Positions 41,155-50,359 of a stretch of DNA of 64,000 bases are shown piece by piece. The notes under the pieces were generated by a model that had not been told where the DNA came from, did no database searches, and saw only the letters and a list, made by a program, of their open reading frames with translations. Position 1 is the stretch's first letter, and each line of letters starts with the position of its first letter. The stretch is taken from positions 186,001-250,000 of the forward strand of contig NZ_LQIX01000045.1 of the NCBI RefSeq assembly GCF_001500045.1, in the 5' to 3' direction. The DNA is from Mycobacterium sp. GA-1199 (GTDB lineage: Bacteria > Actinomycetota > Actinomycetes > Mycobacteriales > Mycobacteriaceae). Position numbers and translations under genes: made by a program.

Positions 41155-43200
41155 ATGGATTTCTACTCGGCGTACCGGCACGGCTTCGCCCGCGTCGCCG
41201 CATGCACGCACCACACGGCGCTCGCCGACCCGCGAGCCAATGCCGAATCAGTGCTGCGGTTGGCGCGCGCCTGTCACGACGACAGCGTCGCGCTCGCGGT
41301 GTTTCCCGAGCTGACACTGTCGGGGTATTCGATCGAGGACATCGTGATGCAGGATGCGCTGCTCGATGCGGTCGAGGACGCGGTGCTCGACGTCGTCGTC
41401 GCTTCCGCCGACCTGATGCCGGTCCTGGTGATCGGTGCGCCCCTGCGCTACCGGCACCGGATCTACAACACCGCCGTGGTGATCCACCGCGGCCGCGTGC
41501 TCGGCGTGGCGCCCAAGTCGTACCTGCCGACGTATCGCGAGTTCTACGAGCGCAGGCAGATGGCCCCCGGCGACGATGTGCGCGGCGCGATCCGGATGGG
41601 TGAGTGGGCGGACGTTCCGTTTGGGCCCGATCTGTTGTTCACCGCGACCGACCTGCCCGGGTTCGTGTTGCACGTCGAGATCTGCGAGGACATGTTCGTG
41701 CCGATCCCGCCCAGCGCGTCGGCGGCCCTTGCCGGCGCCACGGTGTTGGCGAACCTGTCGGGAAGCCCGATCACGATCGGACGCTCGGAAGACCGCTGCC
41801 TGTTGGCCCGCTCGGCGTCGGCGCGCTGCCTGGCCGCCTATGTGTACGCCGCGGCTGGGGAGGGTGAGTCGACCACCGACCTCGCCTGGGACGGCCAGAC
41901 GATGATCTGGGAGAACGGCGAATGCCTGGCCCAATCCGAGCGCTTCCCCAAGGGTGAACGACGCTCCGTCGCCGACGTCGATCTGGAATTGCTGCGATCC
42001 GAACGCCTCCGGATGGGCACCTTCGACGACAACCGCAGGCACCACGCGGCATCGACGGACACCTACCGGCGGGTGGAGTTCCAGCTCGATCCACCGACCG
42101 GTGATGTCGGGTTGCTTCGCCACATCGAGCGCTTCCCGTTCGTCCCGTCGGATCCCGAACGACTGGAACAGGATTGCTACGAGGCCTACAGCATCCAGGT
42201 GGCCGGGCTCGAACAACGCCTGCGCGCCTTGAACTTTCCCAAAATCGTGCTCGGGCTGTCCGGTGGGCTGGACTCGACGCACGCCTTGATTGTCGCCGCG
42301 CGTGCGATGGATCGCGAACAGCGCCCGCGCAGTGACATTCTCGCGTTCACCATGCCCGGATTCGCGACAGGGGAGAGGACCAAGGGCAACGCCGAGCGGT
42401 TGGCCGAGGCGCTGGGGGTGACGTTCACCGAACTCGACATCAGTTCCACAGCGGAGTTGATGCTCACCAACATCGACCACCCGTTCGGCCGCGGGGAGAA
42501 GGTCTACGACGTCACGTTCGAGAACGTGCAGGCCGGGCTGCGCACCGATTACCTGTTCCGCCTGGCCAATCAACGCGGAGGAATCGTGTTGGGCACCGGC
42601 GACCTGTCGGAACTCGCGCTGGGCTGGTCGACTTACGGTGTGGGCGATCAGATGTCGCATTACAACGTCAACGGCGGTGTTCCGAAGACGTTGATCCAGC
42701 ACCTCATTCGCTGGGTGATCTCGTCTCAGCAGTTCGACGACAGGGTCAACGAGGTGTTGCAGTCGGTGCTCGACACCGAGATTTCGCCCGAGCTCGTACC
42801 GGCCGGCGAGGACGAGGAGATTCAGAGCAGCGAGTCCAAGGTCGGCCCTTATGTGCTGCAGGACTTTTCGCTGTTTCAGGTGCTGCGCTTCGGGTTCCGG
42901 CCGTCGAAGGTCGCGTTTCTGGCCTGGCACGCCTGGAGCGATCCACAACGCGGCGAGTGGCCCACCGGGTACCCCGAATCCAAGCGACCGTCGTACTCGC
43001 TCAAAGAGATCCGGCACTGGCTGCAGGTGTTCGCCCAGCGGTACTATTCGTTCGCCCAGTTCAAGCGGTCGGCCGTGCCGAACGGGCCGAAGGTGTCGCA
43101 CGGCGGATCGCTTTCGCCGCGCGGTGACTGGCGGGCGCCCTCGGACATGTCCGCTCGCACCTGGCTCGACGAGATCGAGCGCGAGATCCCCGAAGACTAG
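41155..43200 (+). CDS. nadE: Glutamine-dependent NAD+ synthetase
   Basis: The 681-residue protein fuses an N-terminal nitrilase-type glutaminase (catalytic Glu in AVFPELTLSGYS, Lys in GVAPKSYLPTY, Cys177 in EICEDMF) to a C-terminal ATP-dependent synthetase with the P-loop SGGLDST (Ser369). Ammonia made at the N-terminal site is channelled to deamido-NAD. This is the long mycobacterial form. The end overlaps the minus-strand gene tail-to-tail by four bases. Confidence 0.97.
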   Translation: MDFYSAYRHGFARVAACTHHTALADPRANAESVLRLARACHDDSVALAVFPELTLSGYSIEDIVMQDALLDAVEDAVLDVVVASADLMPVLVIGAPLRYRHRIYNTAVVIHRGRVLGVAPKSYLPTYREFYERRQMAPGDDVRGAIRMGEWADVPFGPDLLFTATDLPGFVLHVEICEDMFVPIPPSASAALAGATVLANLSGSPITIGRSEDRCLLARSASARCLAAYVYAAAGEGESTTDLAWDGQTMIWENGECLAQSERFPKGERRSVADVDLELLRSERLRMGTFDDNRRHHAASTDTYRRVEFQLDPPTGDVGLLRHIERFPFVPSDPERLEQDCYEAYSIQVAGLEQRLRALNFPKIVLGLSGGLDSTHALIVAARAMDREQRPRSDILAFTMPGFATGERTKGNAERLAEALGVTFTELDISSTAELMLTNIDHPFGRGEKVYDVTFENVQAGLRTDYLFRLANQRGGIVLGTGDLSELALGWSTYGVGDQMSHYNVNGGVPKTLIQHLIRWVISSQQFDDRVNEVLQSVLDTEISPELVPAGEDEEIQSSESKVGPYVLQDFSLFQVLRFGFRPSKVAFLAWHAWSDPQRGEWPTGYPESKRPSYSLKEIRHWLQVFAQRYYSFAQFKRSAVPNGPKVSHGGSLSPRGDWRAPSDMSARTWLDEIEREIPED

Positions 43201-43799
43201 CGCCGTCCGACGCCGGGGAGGAATCGGCCGACGGTTGCGAGGTAGTCGCGGTAGGCGTCGCCGTGCACGGTGAGGAGGTACGGCTCCTCGACGACACGAA
43301 CCTGTGTCTGGATCGTCGCGATCAGCAGGACGAAACCGATCACCGCGACGAGATTCGGTGTGATCAGGGCGATTCCGAAGCCGAAGACCATCATCGCGGT
43401 GAAGATCGGGTTGCGCACCCAGCCGAATACGCCGCCGCGCACCAACGTCGTCCTCTCGCTGGCGTCGACCCCGATGCGCCACGAGTCGCCCATGTCGATC
43501 TGCGCGTAGAGCGTCGCGGCGATGCCGGCCACCGCGATCGCGATGCCGGCGACGTTCACCCATGTCCGATCCAGCGGCGCCAACGGAGCGATGAGGCCGA
43601 CCAGTTGCAGTGTCGGGGCGAACACCGCCGCGCCCATCGACACGATGAACCCCGCGCCGGCGAACCACTCGAGTGACAACGGTCGGCCGCTGATGCCCCG
43701 GAAGCCGGTCGATCCGGTGCGGCGCTTCTGTTGCCAACTGCGCCAACCGAATCCGAGAATGGCGAACACCACGAACAGGGCGATGGCGACGATCGGCAT
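43197..43799 (-). CDS. Membrane methyltransferase-like protein (isoprenylcysteine methyltransferase fold)
   Basis: ATG 43799 is preferred because GAGAAAGG lies six bases upstream; ATG 43805 is an alternative. The 200-residue product has about five transmembrane helices and the C-terminal signature of the ICMT/PEMT fold: GVFGWVRNPIFTAMM, then VEEPYLLTVHGDAYRDY and VGRFLP. This suggests SAM-dependent methyl transfer at the membrane, or a relative that lost it. The substrate is unknown. The neighbouring CDF and ArsR genes are on the same strand upstream, so it may end their transcript. Confidence 0.78.
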   Translation of the reverse strand: MPIVAIALFVVFAILGFGWRSWQQKRRTGSTGFRGISGRPLSLEWFAGAGFIVSMGAAVFAPTLQLVGLIAPLAPLDRTWVNVAGIAIAVAGIAATLYAQIDMGDSWRIGVDASERTTLVRGGVFGWVRNPIFTAMMVFGFGIALITPNLVAVIGFVLLIATIQTQVRVVEEPYLLTVHGDAYRDYLATVGRFLPGVGRR

Positions 43800-43818
43800 G
43801 CTCATCCTTTCTCGAAGT

Positions 43819-44430
43819 TCATGTGCAGCAGGGGTCACCGCGCCACGCCTCGATCCCTTCGCGGACAGCGATCACCGCGATCCCGAGGGCGGCGACCGGG
43901 TCGGCCCACGACCAGCCGAACAGGCCGTTGAGCACCAGGCCCGCCAGCACTATGGCCGACAAGTAGGCGCACAGCAGTGTCTGTTTGGAGTCGGCGACCG
44001 CCGACGTCGACCCGAACTCGCGACCGGCCCGCCGCTGCGCCAACGACAGCACCGGCATGATCACCAGGCTCAGCGCGGCCAGCACGATGCCGACGACGGA
44101 GGGCGCGGCCTCACTCCGGCCGGTCAACGTCAGCACCGCGTCGATCCCGACGTACGCGGCGAGTGCGAAGAACGAGAACGCGATGAATCGCAGCGCGGCC
44201 TTCTCCCGCGTCTCGGGATCGCGTGCGGAGAACTGCCATGCGACGGCCGCCGCGGAGGAGACCTCGACGATCGAATCCAAACCGAACCCGACCAGCGCCG
44301 ACGACGACACCCGGGCGCCCTCGGCCAGTGCGACGATCGCCTCGAGGACGTTGTAGGTGATCGTGGCCGCCACGAGCCAGCGGATCCGGCGCGCCAGCAC
44401 CGTGCGGCGGGTTTCGCTCGGGGCGGCCAT
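43819..44430 (-). CDS. Cation-diffusion-facilitator-like metal transporter
   Basis: The 203-residue protein has six predicted helices. Two acidic membrane motifs are typical of compact CDF-type exporters: SSALVGFGLDSIVEVSSA (about residues 43-60) and a second one at VADSKQTLLCAYLS. It lacks the C-terminal cytoplasmic domain of longer CDF proteins and ends RGDPCCT, giving two terminal cysteines. Its start overlaps the stop of the ArsR-type metal sensor by one base, so it is the regulated efflux pump of that sensor. Confidence 0.82.
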   Translation of the reverse strand: MAAPSETRRTVLARRIRWLVAATITYNVLEAIVALAEGARVSSSALVGFGLDSIVEVSSAAAVAWQFSARDPETREKAALRFIAFSFFALAAYVGIDAVLTLTGRSEAAPSVVGIVLAALSLVIMPVLSLAQRRAGREFGSTSAVADSKQTLLCAYLSAIVLAGLVLNGLFGWSWADPVAALGIAVIAVREGIEAWRGDPCCT

Positions 44431-44759
44431 CAGCAGCAGGCGTCGTCGGCGGCGGCCGGACAGCAGGCCGGGTCCACCTCGAGCACCAGACCGACCAGGT
44501 CGTCGAGCGCGTGGGCGATGCGCTCATCGGCGAGTTCGTAGCGGCTGCGCCGGCCCTCGGGCTGCGCGGTCACCAGACCGCAGCCACGCAGGCATGCCAG
44601 GTGGTTGGACAGGATCTGGCGGGAGACGCCGATCTTGTCGGCCAGCTCCGACGGATATCCGGGGCCGTCGCGCAGGATCAGCAGGATCTCGGCCCGGGTC
44701 GGATCGGACAGAGCACAACCGAACCGCGACAGCGCATCGCTGCGAGTGACCGTCTGCAC
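44430..44759 (-). CDS. CmtR-like ArsR-family metal-responsive repressor
   Basis: The 109-residue winged-helix protein aligns with mycobacterial CmtR: ALSDPTRAEILLILRDGPGYP, then SNHLACLRGCGLV in the recognition-helix region. CmtR senses Cd and Pb with two cysteines there and one near the C-terminus; here the candidates are Cys56, Cys60 and a tail of Cys99, 100, 108 and 109 (ending DDACC). The tail has four cysteines, more than expected. GTG 44759 lies seven bases behind TACTGT, with a dyad over the -35. Confidence 0.88.
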   Translation of the reverse strand: MQTVTRSDALSRFGCALSDPTRAEILLILRDGPGYPSELADKIGVSRQILSNHLACLRGCGLVTAQPEGRRSRYELADERIAHALDDLVGLVLEVDPACCPAAADDACC

Positions 44760-44766
44760 GAGGCAG

Positions 44767-44802
44767 ACAGTACATCACAAGCTGTATTCAGCCAAGGCTG
44801 AA
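44767..44802 (-). promoter_or_regulatory. Promoter and operator of the CmtR-like/CDF operon
   Basis: On the minus strand, TTGGCT (44790-44795) and TACTGT (44767-44772) are 17 bp apart, and TACTGT ends seven bases before the GTG start. A dyad, TTCAGCC-AA-GGCTGAA at 44787-44802, covers the -35, so a bound repressor would block RNA polymerase. Confidence 0.7.
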
Positions 44803-44874
44803 CTGCAATCCTCGCCCTTCTGCGATTTGTGGAGTGGCACCGGCGCTCACCGCCGGTGCGGCTCACAATCGACC

Positions 44875-45711
44875 TCAGAGGCGGCCGTCGATGCGCAGGT
44901 CCGGGTGCACCCAGTCCGGGGATCGGCGCTCCTTGAAAGCCATGAAGCCCTCGATCGACTCGGGCGCGCCCAGGCTGGCCTGCATACCGATGCGGTCGTA
45001 GAGGCCGATGTAGTTGTCCAGGCTCGACTTGACGACGGTTCGGGCTGCGGGCGCGGTGCGGCAGCATTGGGCCAGGACCTCGCGAGCCGTCTCGGCCAGC
45101 TCGTCGTGGGGGACCACCCGTGCCACCATGCCCCAGTCGTGTGCCTCGGCGGCGGTCAGCGTGCGCCCGGTGAACATCAGGTCGCGGGTGCGGACCGGCC
45201 CGATCAGCCGGGCCAGCATGTGGCTGTAGTACGTGTCGGCGATTCCGCGGTACAGCTCGGGCACCCGGAACGTGGCCCGCTCGCTGACGACGGCGATGTC
45301 GGCGCAGAGCGCGATCTGCAGCCCACCGCCCTGGCACAGCCCGTTCACCGCGGCGACGACGGGTTTGGCGGACTGGCGCAGTGTGTCGAACGGCAACGCG
45401 TCCATCCCCAGCGCGGGCCCGAACGTCATCCAGTTGTCGGCGCCGCCGCCGCCCATGTCCCCGCCGGGGGCGAAGACGTCGCCGGTGCCCGTGAGCAGCA
45501 GTCCGGCGAGGTCGGGGTCGCCTTCGACATGCTTGACCGCGTACTTGATGCCGAAGTACATCGCGGGGGTCATCGCGTTGCGGGCCTCGGGGCGGTCGAG
45601 CCGGCACACCCCGAACGCGCCCTCGCGGGTGAACTTCAGGAACGGGGTGCCGAGCCAGTCGCCTTCGGGAGGGCGCGGGGCGTCGGTGGTGCTCGGCTGG
45701 GTGGTCGTCAT
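44875..45711 (-). CDS. Enoyl-CoA hydratase/isomerase family protein
   Basis: The 278-residue crotonase-fold protein has the CoA-binding and oxyanion motifs VCRLDRPEARNAMT, GGDMGGGGADNW and AAVNGLCQGGGLQIALCADI. Of the two usual catalytic Glu positions, one may be present in RVPELYRGIADTY. It is cotranscribed with a ribokinase-like gene upstream (ATGA overlap), an unusual pairing. The substrate is unknown. Confidence 0.9.
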   Translation of the reverse strand: MTTTQPSTTDAPRPPEGDWLGTPFLKFTREGAFGVCRLDRPEARNAMTPAMYFGIKYAVKHVEGDPDLAGLLLTGTGDVFAPGGDMGGGGADNWMTFGPALGMDALPFDTLRQSAKPVVAAVNGLCQGGGLQIALCADIAVVSERATFRVPELYRGIADTYYSHMLARLIGPVRTRDLMFTGRTLTAAEAHDWGMVARVVPHDELAETAREVLAQCCRTAPAARTVVKSSLDNYIGLYDRIGMQASLGAPESIEGFMAFKERRSPDWVHPDLRIDGRL

Positions 45712-46598
45712 AACTGCCTTTCTGTTGCTCTGTTGGACACAGCGTCGTCGATGGCTTCGGCGTAGGGCGCGCAGTCACCGGCTCCCGGTACGAGCGTCGA
45801 CAGGGCCGCCGCGGCGCATGCTCGGCGCAGGGCGAGTTCGTGGCCGTCGACCCAGTGCGTGGCGAGCACGCCGGCGAACACGTCACCCGCACCGGTGGTG
45901 TCCACCGCGTGCACCGCGGGGGCGGGGACGCTGAAGCGTTCGCCGTCGCCGAGGTAGCTCGCCCCGCGGGCCCCGCGGGTGATCACGAGATGAGGGACCG
46001 GCCAGTGCCACGCGCCGGCCTCGGTTTCGTTGACCACCACGACATCGGCAAACTCGGACAAGGCGAGCAGATCGTGCGGCGGGGCCCCGGCCGGGGAGGC
46101 GTTCACGACGACGACCGCGCCGGCGGCGGACGCGGTCTGCGCGGCGGCGATCGCCGTCGCGATCGGGATCTCCAACTGCAGCAACACCACGTCGCTGTCG
46201 GCGATGACGGCGCGGACATCGGCGGAGTCCACGGACAGCGTGGCGTTGGCGCCCGGCGCGACCACGATCGTGTTCTCCGCCGAGGAGTCCACGGTGATGA
46301 CGGCCGACCCGCTCGGTCCGGGCACGGTGACGACGCCGTCGAGTGCGACGCCGTTGGTGCTGAGGTGGTCGCGCAACATCTCCGCCGACCCGTCGTTTCC
46401 GAGCGCGGCGACCAGTCGCACCTTTGCGCCCGCCCTGGCCGCCGCGACCGCCTGGTTGCCGCCCTTGCCGCCCGGGGCCATCGACAGACCCGACGCCAGC
46501 ACCGTCTGGCCGGGTCGGGGCAGGGTGCGAACGGTGAAAGTCAGATCAGCGTTGACACTGCCGACCACGCATACCCGGCTGCAGTCCCGCGGCGCCAT
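45708..46598 (-). CDS. rbsK: Ribokinase-like PfkB-family sugar kinase
   Basis: ATG 46598 (MAPRDCSRVCVVGSVN) is supported by a TAGCGT box eight bases upstream. The 296-residue kinase has the N-terminal GSVNADLTF, the substrate motif GGKGGNQAVAAARAG and the C-terminal catalytic DTTGAGDVFAGVLA (Asp base). It most resembles ribokinase. Nearby genes do not include a ribose transporter. It precedes and overlaps the enoyl-CoA hydratase gene by four bases. Confidence 0.9.
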   Translation of the reverse strand: MAPRDCSRVCVVGSVNADLTFTVRTLPRPGQTVLASGLSMAPGGKGGNQAVAAARAGAKVRLVAALGNDGSAEMLRDHLSTNGVALDGVVTVPGPSGSAVITVDSSAENTIVVAPGANATLSVDSADVRAVIADSDVVLLQLEIPIATAIAAAQTASAAGAVVVVNASPAGAPPHDLLALSEFADVVVVNETEAGAWHWPVPHLVITRGARGASYLGDGERFSVPAPAVHAVDTTGAGDVFAGVLATHWVDGHELALRRACAAAALSTLVPGAGDCAPYAEAIDDAVSNRATERQL

Positions 46599-46606
46599 GG
46601 CTCCCA

Positions 46607-46612
46607 ACGCTA
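46607..46612 (-). promoter_or_regulatory. -10 box of rbsK, near-leaderless
   Basis: TAGCGT on the minus strand ends eight bases before ATG 46598. Confidence 0.4.
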
Positions 46613-46660
46613 ATGCAGGGCCCCTGCCTGACACGTGTCGAACGCCCGAACCTCGTTCGA

Positions 46661-46666
46661 TACCCT
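46661..46666 (+). promoter_or_regulatory. -10 box of proA, leaderless
   Basis: TACCCT ends six bases before ATG 46673. It lies in the 74-bp divergent gap shared with rbsK. Confidence 0.55.
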
Positions 46667-46672
46667 GGATAA

Positions 46673-47929
46673 ATGAGTGTGCAGGCACCCGTCGGCGCTG
46701 TAGGCGCCGATCTGCGCCAGCAGGTGCACGACGCCGCCCGCCGGGCCCGCGCGGCGGCCCGCGCGCTGGCCACCCTGAGTTCGGAAACCAAGAACCGTGC
46801 GCTGAACACCGCCGCCGACCATGTGCTGATGTCAGCGAGCCGGATCCTCGAGGCCAACGAGCGCGATCTCGACGTCGCCCGTGCCGCGGGCACGCCCGAG
46901 GCGATGCTCGATCGGCTCGCGCTGAACCCGAAGCGGATCGACGGCATCGCCGACGGCTTGCGGCAGGTGTCCCGATTGCCCGATCCGCTCGGCGAGGTGT
47001 TGCAGGGCCGCACGCTGCCCAACGGTTTGCAACTGCGCCAGCTGCGCGTGCCGCTCGGCGTCGTCGGAATCGTCTACGAAGGCCGGCCCAACGTGACGGT
47101 CGACGCGTTCGGGTTGACGCTCAAATCCGGTAACGCGGTCCTGCTTCGCGGTAGCTCCTCGGCGGCCTACTCCAACGCCGCACTGGTGAACGCACTGCGG
47201 GCGGCACTGGCCACCGAACTGCTCGAGGTGGACGCCGTACAGTTGCTGCCCAGTGCCGACCGCGCCAGCGTGACGCACCTGATCCAGGCCCGTGGGCTCG
47301 TCGATGTCGTCATCCCCCGCGGCGGCGCGGGTCTCATCGACGCCGTCGTCCGTGATGCGACGGTGCCGACGATCGAGACCGGTGTCGGCAATTGCCATGT
47401 GTACGTGCATGAATCGGCCGACCTCGACGTCGCCGAACGAATCCTGCTCAACGCCAAGACCCGTCGACCCAGCGTCTGCAACGCGGCTGAATCGGTTCTG
47501 GTCGACGCGGCCATCGCCGACCGTGCGTTGCCGCGGCTGACCGAGGCGCTGCGGCACGCCGGTGTGACGGTGCATGACAACCCGTCCGACGACGAGTTGC
47601 GCGCGGAGTTCCTGTCGTTGGACATCGCGGTGGCGGTGGTGGACGGTGTCGACGCCGCGATCGACCACATCAATGAGTACGGCACCGGACACACCGAAGC
47701 CATCGTCGCCACCGACCTGGCTGCCGCACAACGCTTCACCGAGCGCGTCGATGCCGCCGCGGTGATGGTGAACGCATCGACCGCGTTCACCGACGGCGAG
47801 CAGTTCGGGTTCGGCGCCGAGATCGGCATCTCCACCCAGAAGCTGCATGCCCGCGGACCCATGGGTCTGCCCGAACTGACGTCAACCAAGTGGATTGTGT
47901 GGGGAGACGGCCACACCCGCCCGGCCTGA
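46673..47929 (+). CDS. proA: Gamma-glutamyl phosphate reductase
   Basis: The 418-residue aldehyde-dehydrogenase-superfamily enzyme has LRGSSSAAYSN, IPRGGAGLIDAVV, VGNCHVYV and the catalytic Cys in RRPSVCNAAE, with the C-terminal GPMGLPELTSTKW. It reduces glutamyl phosphate to glutamate semialdehyde, the second step of proline synthesis. It is divergent from rbsK and precedes a MoxR gene by 15 bases. Confidence 0.97.
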   Translation: MSVQAPVGAVGADLRQQVHDAARRARAAARALATLSSETKNRALNTAADHVLMSASRILEANERDLDVARAAGTPEAMLDRLALNPKRIDGIADGLRQVSRLPDPLGEVLQGRTLPNGLQLRQLRVPLGVVGIVYEGRPNVTVDAFGLTLKSGNAVLLRGSSSAAYSNAALVNALRAALATELLEVDAVQLLPSADRASVTHLIQARGLVDVVIPRGGAGLIDAVVRDATVPTIETGVGNCHVYVHESADLDVAERILLNAKTRRPSVCNAAESVLVDAAIADRALPRLTEALRHAGVTVHDNPSDDELRAEFLSLDIAVAVVDGVDAAIDHINEYGTGHTEAIVATDLAAAQRFTERVDAAAVMVNASTAFTDGEQFGFGAEIGISTQKLHARGPMGLPELTSTKWIVWGDGHTRPA

Positions 47930-47944
47930 TATAGGAGTCAATCC

Positions 47945-48820
47945 GTGAGTGTCCCCGCGCGCCCAGCGCCGCTGTTCGCCGACATCGAGGACGTCGGCAG
48001 GCGACTCGCAGAAACGGGCTATCTTCCCGACACCGCAACCGCCACAGCGGTTTTCCTGGCCGATCGGTTGGGCAAGCCGTTGTTGGTGGAAGGGCCCGCG
48101 GGTGTCGGCAAGACCGAACTGGCCCGCGCCGTCGCGCAATCGACGGGTTCGGGTCTGGTGCGGTTGCAGTGCTACGAGGGCGTCGACGAGGCCCGCGCCC
48201 TCTACGAGTGGAACCACGCCAAGCAGATACTCCGTATCCAAGCGGGACACGGTGATTGGGACAGCACACGCGACGACGTGTTCTCCGAGGAGTTCCTGCT
48301 CTCGCGCCCGCTGCTGACCGCGATCCGGCGCACCGAACCGACCGTGCTGCTCATCGACGAGACCGACAAGGCCGACATCGAGATCGAAGGTCTGCTGCTG
48401 GAAGTACTCTCAGACTTCGCGGTGACCGTCCCGGAATTGGGCACGATCTCCGCCGAGCGCGCGCCGTTCGTCGTGCTGACCTCCAACGCCACCCGGGAGC
48501 TGTCCGAGGCGCTCAAACGTCGCTGCCTGTTCCTGCACATCGACTTTCCCGATCCCGACCTGGAGCGGCGGATCCTGCTGTCCCGGGTGCCCGAGCTGCC
48601 CGAGCGCCTGGCCGACGAACTGGTCAAGATCATCGGCGTGCTGCGGGGAATGCAGCTCAAGAAGCTGCCCTCGGTGGCCGAGACGATCGACTGGGGCCGC
48701 ACGATTTTGGCTTTGGGCCTGGACACCATCGACGACGCGACGATCGCGGCCACCCTCGGGGTGGTGCTCAAACACCAGTCGGATCAGATCAAGGCCTCCG
48801 GCGAGCTGAGGCTCAACTGA
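47945..48820 (+). CDS. MoxR-type AAA+ ATPase
   Basis: GTG 47945 follows TAGGAG. The 291-residue protein has Walker A EGPAGVGKTELARA (about residues 49-62), Walker B VLLIDETDKADIE, sensor motif VLTSNATRELSEALKRRCLF and a lid domain. MoxR ATPases work as chaperones with VWA partners to mature metalloenzymes or complexes. The partner is the next gene, one base downstream. The target is unknown. Confidence 0.93.
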   Translation: MSVPARPAPLFADIEDVGRRLAETGYLPDTATATAVFLADRLGKPLLVEGPAGVGKTELARAVAQSTGSGLVRLQCYEGVDEARALYEWNHAKQILRIQAGHGDWDSTRDDVFSEEFLLSRPLLTAIRRTEPTVLLIDETDKADIEIEGLLLEVLSDFAVTVPELGTISAERAPFVVLTSNATRELSEALKRRCLFLHIDFPDPDLERRILLSRVPELPERLADELVKIIGVLRGMQLKKLPSVAETIDWGRTILALGLDTIDDATIAATLGVVLKHQSDQIKASGELRLN

Positions 48821-48821
48821 G

Positions 48822-50270
48822 ATGGCCGTCCGCCGGACCCGACCGCCGCAGCCGCTGGCGCCGCACGGCCTGCCCGGCCACCTCGTCGGGTTCGTCGAAG
48901 CGCTACGCGCGCAGGGCATTTCGGTAGGTCCGTCGGAAACCGTCGACGCCGGGCGGGTGGTCTCGGTGCTGGGGTTGGCCGACCGCGACGCGTTGCGCGA
49001 GGGCATCGCGTGCGCGGTACTGCGCCGCCCCGACCACCGCGACACCTACGACGCGATGTTCGACCTGTGGTTCCCCGCCGCGCTGGGCGCCAGGACGATC
49101 CTGGTCGAGGACGACGACGACACCGACACCGACGAGCCGGGCCTGCCGCCCGAAGACGTCGAGGCGATGCGCGCGGCGCTGCTCGACATGCTGGCCGAGA
49201 ATCAGGATCTGGCCAACCTCGACGAGCGGATGGCTGCGATGATCGCTCAGATCGTCGAGGCGTACGGCCGGTACAACTCCAGCCGGGGGCCGTCGTACTC
49301 GTCGTATCAGGCACTCAAGTCGATGAACCTCGACGACCTCGAGGGCCGGCTGCTGGCCGGCCTGCTCGCGCCCTACGGCGACGAGCCCACGCCCACCCAA
49401 GAACAGATCGCCAAAGCCCTTGCCGCACAGCGCATCAACCAGCTGCGCAAGATGGTCGAGGCCGAAACCAAACGGCGCACCGCCGAGCAGCTCGGGCGTG
49501 ACCACGTGCAGATGTACGGGGTGCCTCAACTGACCGAGAACGTGGAGTTCCTGCGCGCCTCGGGTGAGCAACTGCGCCAGATGCGCAAGGTCGTGCAGCC
49601 GCTCGCGCGCACGTTGGCGACCCGGCTGGCCGCTCGGCGACGGCGGTCGCGCGCCGGTGAGATCGACCTGCGCAAGACGCTGCGCAAATCCATGTCCACC
49701 GGTGGGGTGCCGATCGACGTCGTGCTCAAGAAGCCCCATCCGGCGCGGCCCGAGTTGGTGGTGCTGTGCGACGTGTCCGGATCGGTCGCCGGCTTCAGCC
49801 ACTTCACGCTGCTGCTCGTGCACGCGCTGCGCCAGCAGTTCAGTAGGGTTCGCGTCTTTGCCTTCATCGACACCACCGACGAGGTCACCGAACTGTTCGG
49901 ACCCGACGCCGATCTGGCGGTCGCCGTGCAGCGGATCACCCGCGAGGCCGGCGTGTACACCCGCGACGGGCACTCCGACTACGGCCATGCGTTCGTGTCG
50001 TTCATGGACCGCTGGCCCAACGTGCTCTCACCGCGCAGTGCGCTGCTGATCCTCGGCGACGCCCGCAACAACTACCGCAACCCCGAGGTCGACCTGCTCG
50101 CGCACATGGTCAACTCGAGCAGGCACGCGCACTGGCTCAACCCCGAACCGCGACACCTGTGGGGCAGCGGCGACTCGGCCGTACCGCGCTACTCCGACGT
50201 CATCACCATGCACGAATGTCGCTCGGCCAAGCAGCTCGCCTCGGTGATCGACCAGTTGCTACCGGTCTGA
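48822..50270 (+). CDS. VWA-domain protein (CoxE-like), partner of the MoxR ATPase
   Basis: The 482-residue cytoplasmic protein has an N-terminal helical part (ISVGPSETVDAGRVVSVLGL), a middle basic and coiled region, and a C-terminal von Willebrand A-like domain (about residues 305-480). The MIDAS motif there is VVLCDVSGSVAGFSHF (DxSxS), with a second part in FAFIDTTDEVTELF. CoxE-type proteins pair with MoxR ATPases in maturing Mo-dependent CO dehydrogenases and other complexes. No such enzyme lies adjacent; the client is unknown. Confidence 0.92.
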   Translation: MAVRRTRPPQPLAPHGLPGHLVGFVEALRAQGISVGPSETVDAGRVVSVLGLADRDALREGIACAVLRRPDHRDTYDAMFDLWFPAALGARTILVEDDDDTDTDEPGLPPEDVEAMRAALLDMLAENQDLANLDERMAAMIAQIVEAYGRYNSSRGPSYSSYQALKSMNLDDLEGRLLAGLLAPYGDEPTPTQEQIAKALAAQRINQLRKMVEAETKRRTAEQLGRDHVQMYGVPQLTENVEFLRASGEQLRQMRKVVQPLARTLATRLAARRRRSRAGEIDLRKTLRKSMSTGGVPIDVVLKKPHPARPELVVLCDVSGSVAGFSHFTLLLVHALRQQFSRVRVFAFIDTTDEVTELFGPDADLAVAVQRITREAGVYTRDGHSDYGHAFVSFMDRWPNVLSPRSALLILGDARNNYRNPEVDLLAHMVNSSRHAHWLNPEPRHLWGSGDSAVPRYSDVITMHECRSAKQLASVIDQLLPV

Positions 50271-50345
50271 CTACCGCCGAACGTGGGTTACCCGCACGCC
50301 TCGGCGGCCCGAACCGTGACACGAGCCCCCACTCGGCGCGAGAAG

Positions 50346-50351
50346 TAAGCT
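50346..50351 (+). promoter_or_regulatory. -10 box of nadD, near-leaderless
   Basis: TAAGCT ends eight bases before ATG 50360, supporting that start. Confidence 0.45.
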
Positions 50352-50359
50352 GGCTCTCC

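Noticed and set aside
41248..43746. 832-codon open frame on the minus strand opposite nadE
   Set aside because: The composition is Arg/His/Gly-rich noise, and nadE on the other strand is complete with both catalytic centres.
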